Below, in pieces: positions 61,683-64,000 of a DNA stretch of 64,000 bases. This DNA is from Clostridium sp. Cult3 (GTDB taxonomy: Bacteria; Bacillota; Clostridia; Tissierellales; Tepidimicrobiaceae). Both the position numbers and the translations under genes were made by a program. Every line of letters starts with the position of its first letter. Position 1 is the first letter of the stretch. The stretch spans positions 17,840-81,839 of the forward strand of contig NZ_PPXY01000022.1 of the NCBI RefSeq assembly GCF_021655115.1, in the 5' to 3' direction. The notes beneath the pieces were generated by a model. The model was given only the letters and a program-made list of their open reading frames with translations. It had not been told where the DNA came from and ran no database searches.

Positions 61683-63593
61683 TTATTCTTCAACTACATA
61701 TGCATAAAGAAGTGCTGTATCTATACGTATAAGCGAGTTTGTATCGTAATTCTTTAGCTTATCGTTATAGAAATCATGATACAAGTTTGAATATAGTGGT
61801 ATATCTGGCATCAATTCATTCCATCTTGTGATAAACTCTACAAATTTAGCCTTAAATCCATCTCTATCTTCTGGATCTAGCAATACCATTTCTTTAGCTA
61901 AGGATTCAAGCTTTTCATCTAAGATATAGTTATCATTTAATCCTAGTTTTAATAAATCAGGATCTGTTGTATATGCTGTGGTTAGATCATATCTTGGAGT
62001 ATAGTTAGTAGCCAAGTTGAACATATGGTAAGTAGGAACTCCATATTTACTATCTTTAGATCCATCACGATATAAGTAATTCAATAGTTCACCAAATGTC
62101 ATAACAGTTTGGTTGATCTTCATACCTGCAGCTGCTACATCTGGGTTTTCTTGTAGCTTTACTACTAATAGGTCTGAAAAAGCATTCTGTTCAGTAGATG
62201 CCCATTCTAATTCAAGTGGCATTAATTCACCATCTTCTGTCTTCTTATAACGGATACCTTCTTTATATTCATCTCCATTTGCATCATATATCCATCCATC
62301 TTCTTCTAGCAACTCTACTGCTTTTTCAAGACTATATGGATATTGATTCAACTTTTCGTTCAATTCAGCTTTTGTCTCTTGATAGAACCACATAGCTTCA
62401 CCATAAGGCCCATTAACTACTGTACCAAAACCTCCAGTGAAGGCTTTAGCAAAGTCATTTCTATCAATAAGATGTGCTATTGCTTGTCGAACAGCAGGAT
62501 ATTGAGTTGGTCCATAGTCACATACCAATGTTAATTTACCATATCCAGATCTTGGATACTCAACAAAGTCAAATCCGCCTTTGTCTACAAGGTCAAGACC
62601 AGCATTGATTTCGTCTCCACTAGCCATACCAGATAGTAAATCTACTCCACCAGTTGCTAATTCGTCTACAGCTGTCTCTTGAGTAACCTTCTTATAGATT
62701 ATGGTTTGGATCAAAGGCTTTCTACCTTCATAGTTCCCTAGGAATTTCTCATTTACTTGAAGTACTGCAGTTTTAGAAGCCTCATCATAGCTTTCTAATT
62801 TGTAAGCTCCACTTGAAGGATATATACCAAATCTAGCTTCCTGCATCTTGTCTCCAAAGTTTTCTGTAGTAAAGTTCTCAGATAGATAAGCTCCATCACC
62901 ATCATCATGAATTTCAACAGTTTCGTCAGTCCAATAAGATAGTTTTTCAGGACTAAAGCTTACAAGGGTTAATTCAAAGAAATATGGAACATTTTCTGGT
63001 GCTATAGTTACAGCAAAAGTTTTTTCGTCGATTAAATTAACACCTTCAAATTCTTTTGTTTCACCTTTTGAATAGCTACTCCATCCTTTTAGATATTGAC
63101 CTGTAGTATTACTTCCACCAGTTTCAGCTATTACAGGTGAAGCCCATAGTAATGCTGATGCAACATAATCTTTAGCAGTAATAGGACTTCCATCATCATA
63201 AGTTAAACCATCTTTAATAGTCCACGTATAGGTCTTAGACCCATCTTCATTTTCTGTTACTTCGTAATCTTCTACTACGGTGTCGTTGATTACATACTCA
63301 CCGTCAAAAGTCATGTCAACTGTACTGTACCCTGTAATAAAGTTGTATACATCGTAGTCTGCTGCGTTGTTTTGCCAAACAGGAATCCAGTCACCAGTTA
63401 ACTCAGTTGTATTACCGATGATTATCTGACCCGTAGGTTCAGTAGGCTCATCAGATACATCTTCTTCTGGTTCGTCTACTACTTCAGTATCATCTTCTAC
63501 AACATCTGCTGGTTCTTCCTTCTTACCACAGCCTGCCGTAAATACTGTAAATAGAAGTACCAGCGCTAATAATAGTGATAACTTTCTCTTCAT
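61683..63593 (-). CDS. oppA: Peptide-binding lipoprotein OppA (SBP family 5)
   Basis: The 635-residue lipoprotein starts with a signal peptide and lipobox (KLSLLLALVLLFTVFTAGC), followed by an acidic linker (EEPADVVEDDTEVVDEPEED) and a family 5 solute-binding domain with the signature regions KDGLTYDDGSPITAKDYVAS and RQAIAHLIDRNDF. It is anchored outside by its lipid and should capture oligopeptides for the OppBCDF channel. It is longer than typical OppA (about 540-560), partly due to the linker. The frame opens nine codons earlier, but AAAGGGGGAG fits the ATG at 63593. Confidence 0.93.
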   Translation of the reverse strand: MKRKLSLLLALVLLFTVFTAGCGKKEEPADVVEDDTEVVDEPEEDVSDEPTEPTGQIIIGNTTELTGDWIPVWQNNAADYDVYNFITGYSTVDMTFDGEYVINDTVVEDYEVTENEDGSKTYTWTIKDGLTYDDGSPITAKDYVASALLWASPVIAETGGSNTTGQYLKGWSSYSKGETKEFEGVNLIDEKTFAVTIAPENVPYFFELTLVSFSPEKLSYWTDETVEIHDDGDGAYLSENFTTENFGDKMQEARFGIYPSSGAYKLESYDEASKTAVLQVNEKFLGNYEGRKPLIQTIIYKKVTQETAVDELATGGVDLLSGMASGDEINAGLDLVDKGGFDFVEYPRSGYGKLTLVCDYGPTQYPAVRQAIAHLIDRNDFAKAFTGGFGTVVNGPYGEAMWFYQETKAELNEKLNQYPYSLEKAVELLEEDGWIYDANGDEYKEGIRYKKTEDGELMPLELEWASTEQNAFSDLLVVKLQENPDVAAAGMKINQTVMTFGELLNYLYRDGSKDSKYGVPTYHMFNLATNYTPRYDLTTAYTTDPDLLKLGLNDNYILDEKLESLAKEMVLLDPEDRDGFKAKFVEFITRWNELMPDIPLYSNLYHDFYNDKLKNYDTNSLIRIDTALLYAYVVEE

Positions 63594-63646
63594 TAAAATA
63601 CTCCCCCTTTTTAAATTCATTTTTTAGAATATTATTAATATATTGT

Positions 63647-63676
63647 ATTATACCATTATTAACCCCTTTCTGTCAA
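63647..63676 (-). promoter_or_regulatory. Promoter of opp operon
   Basis: TTGACA (63671-63676), 18-base spacer, TATAAT (63647-63652) with TG extension on the minus strand, 54 bases before the oppA start. Confidence 0.8.
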
Positions 63677-64000
63677 TGGAAGGTATAGTACAATACATTT
63701 GAAGGCTAATTTATATAATAAGTATGTAATTGTCCTAACTTAAGGATGGTTCATATATGGATGTATTTGCTGTTTCAAAATAATAGATATAGTTTATTAT
63801 CCATTAGTTAAATAGTTCTCCATGATTACTAATATCCCCTTGCAAGGTTGATGTCTTATTCTGTCGAATTATTTAACAATTCATAATATATACTATATTA
63901 CTACTATTATAACATATACTACTTATCTTTTGTAAGTATTCATCCTTTTAAATATATTAAATATTATTACTATTGCTTCATATCTAATTTATATATAAAA
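63677..64000. other. AT-rich intergenic end of window, no gene seen
   Basis: These 324 bases upstream of the opp promoter hold no open frame with a ribosome site, no convincing hairpin terminator and no riboswitch core that I can recognise. They may carry regulatory sites for opp, but none stands out. Confidence 0.6.

Overview
The window is low-GC, AT-rich DNA from an anaerobic, Gram-positive Firmicute of the Clostridia type. The inference rests on a split transketolase, a solo rubredoxin, the tig-clpP-clpX-lon-engB order, an ndoA-type toxin/antitoxin pair beside alr, an LPXTG adhesin with a sortase, a CsaB-type wall-polymer cluster, and Shine-Dalgarno sites close to AAGGAGG. A Tissierellales-like anaerobe would fit, but no marker that fixes the genus lies here. 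Almost every gene is on the minus strand; plus-strand exceptions are the sortase, a MATE pump, ppa, a small orphan gene, a sigma factor, rubredoxin and one small membrane protein. No rRNA, CRISPR array or insertion sequence is visible; the only tRNA is tRNA-Leu(UAG).

Layout. 93-10420 (minus): a GNAT protein, a secreted protein, a PIG-L deacetylase, a GT4 glycosyltransferase, DUF4330, an unknown membrane protein, a Wzy/O-antigen ligase-like protein, CsaB, a WecG/TagA transferase, a YitT protein and two transketolase subunits; most of this looks like a secondary wall polymer locus. 10544-15825 (minus): toxin/antitoxin, alanine racemase, a holo-ACP synthase fused to NAD(P)HX dehydratase, a coiled-coil protein and an MtaD-type deaminase. 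15977-21740: a sortase, a secreted transglutaminase preceded by a cyclic-di-GMP-I riboswitch, and a 1354-residue LPXTG adhesin. 22055-28059: an AraC regulator fused to a GH39 glycosidase, DUF1893, a D-aminopeptidase, a MATE pump and pyrophosphatase. 28122-37845: two GntR-controlled ABC transporter operons with a HAD phosphatase, a sigma-70-type factor and an M48 protease between them. 37967-44961: a flippase-like protein, aminotransferase, lipoprotein, cardiolipin synthase, TypA, an anti-sigma-like ATPase and rubredoxin. 44983-51472: protein quality control (tig, clpP, clpX, lon), engB and the tRNA. 51615-63676: a small membrane protein, an FtsX-type ABC transporter and a peptide importer operon opp.

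The most unusual object is the opp operon. Its OppC permease carries a seven-repeat RCC1-like beta-propeller (about 270 residues) inserted in the loop after the first membrane segment, a position predicted to face outside where the OppA lipoprotein docks. Its OppF ATPase carries a roughly 180-residue helical/coiled-coil insertion on the cytoplasmic side. Other second-look items are the AcpS-NnrD fusion, the regulator-glycosidase fusion and the c-di-GMP riboswitch in the surface-protein locus.
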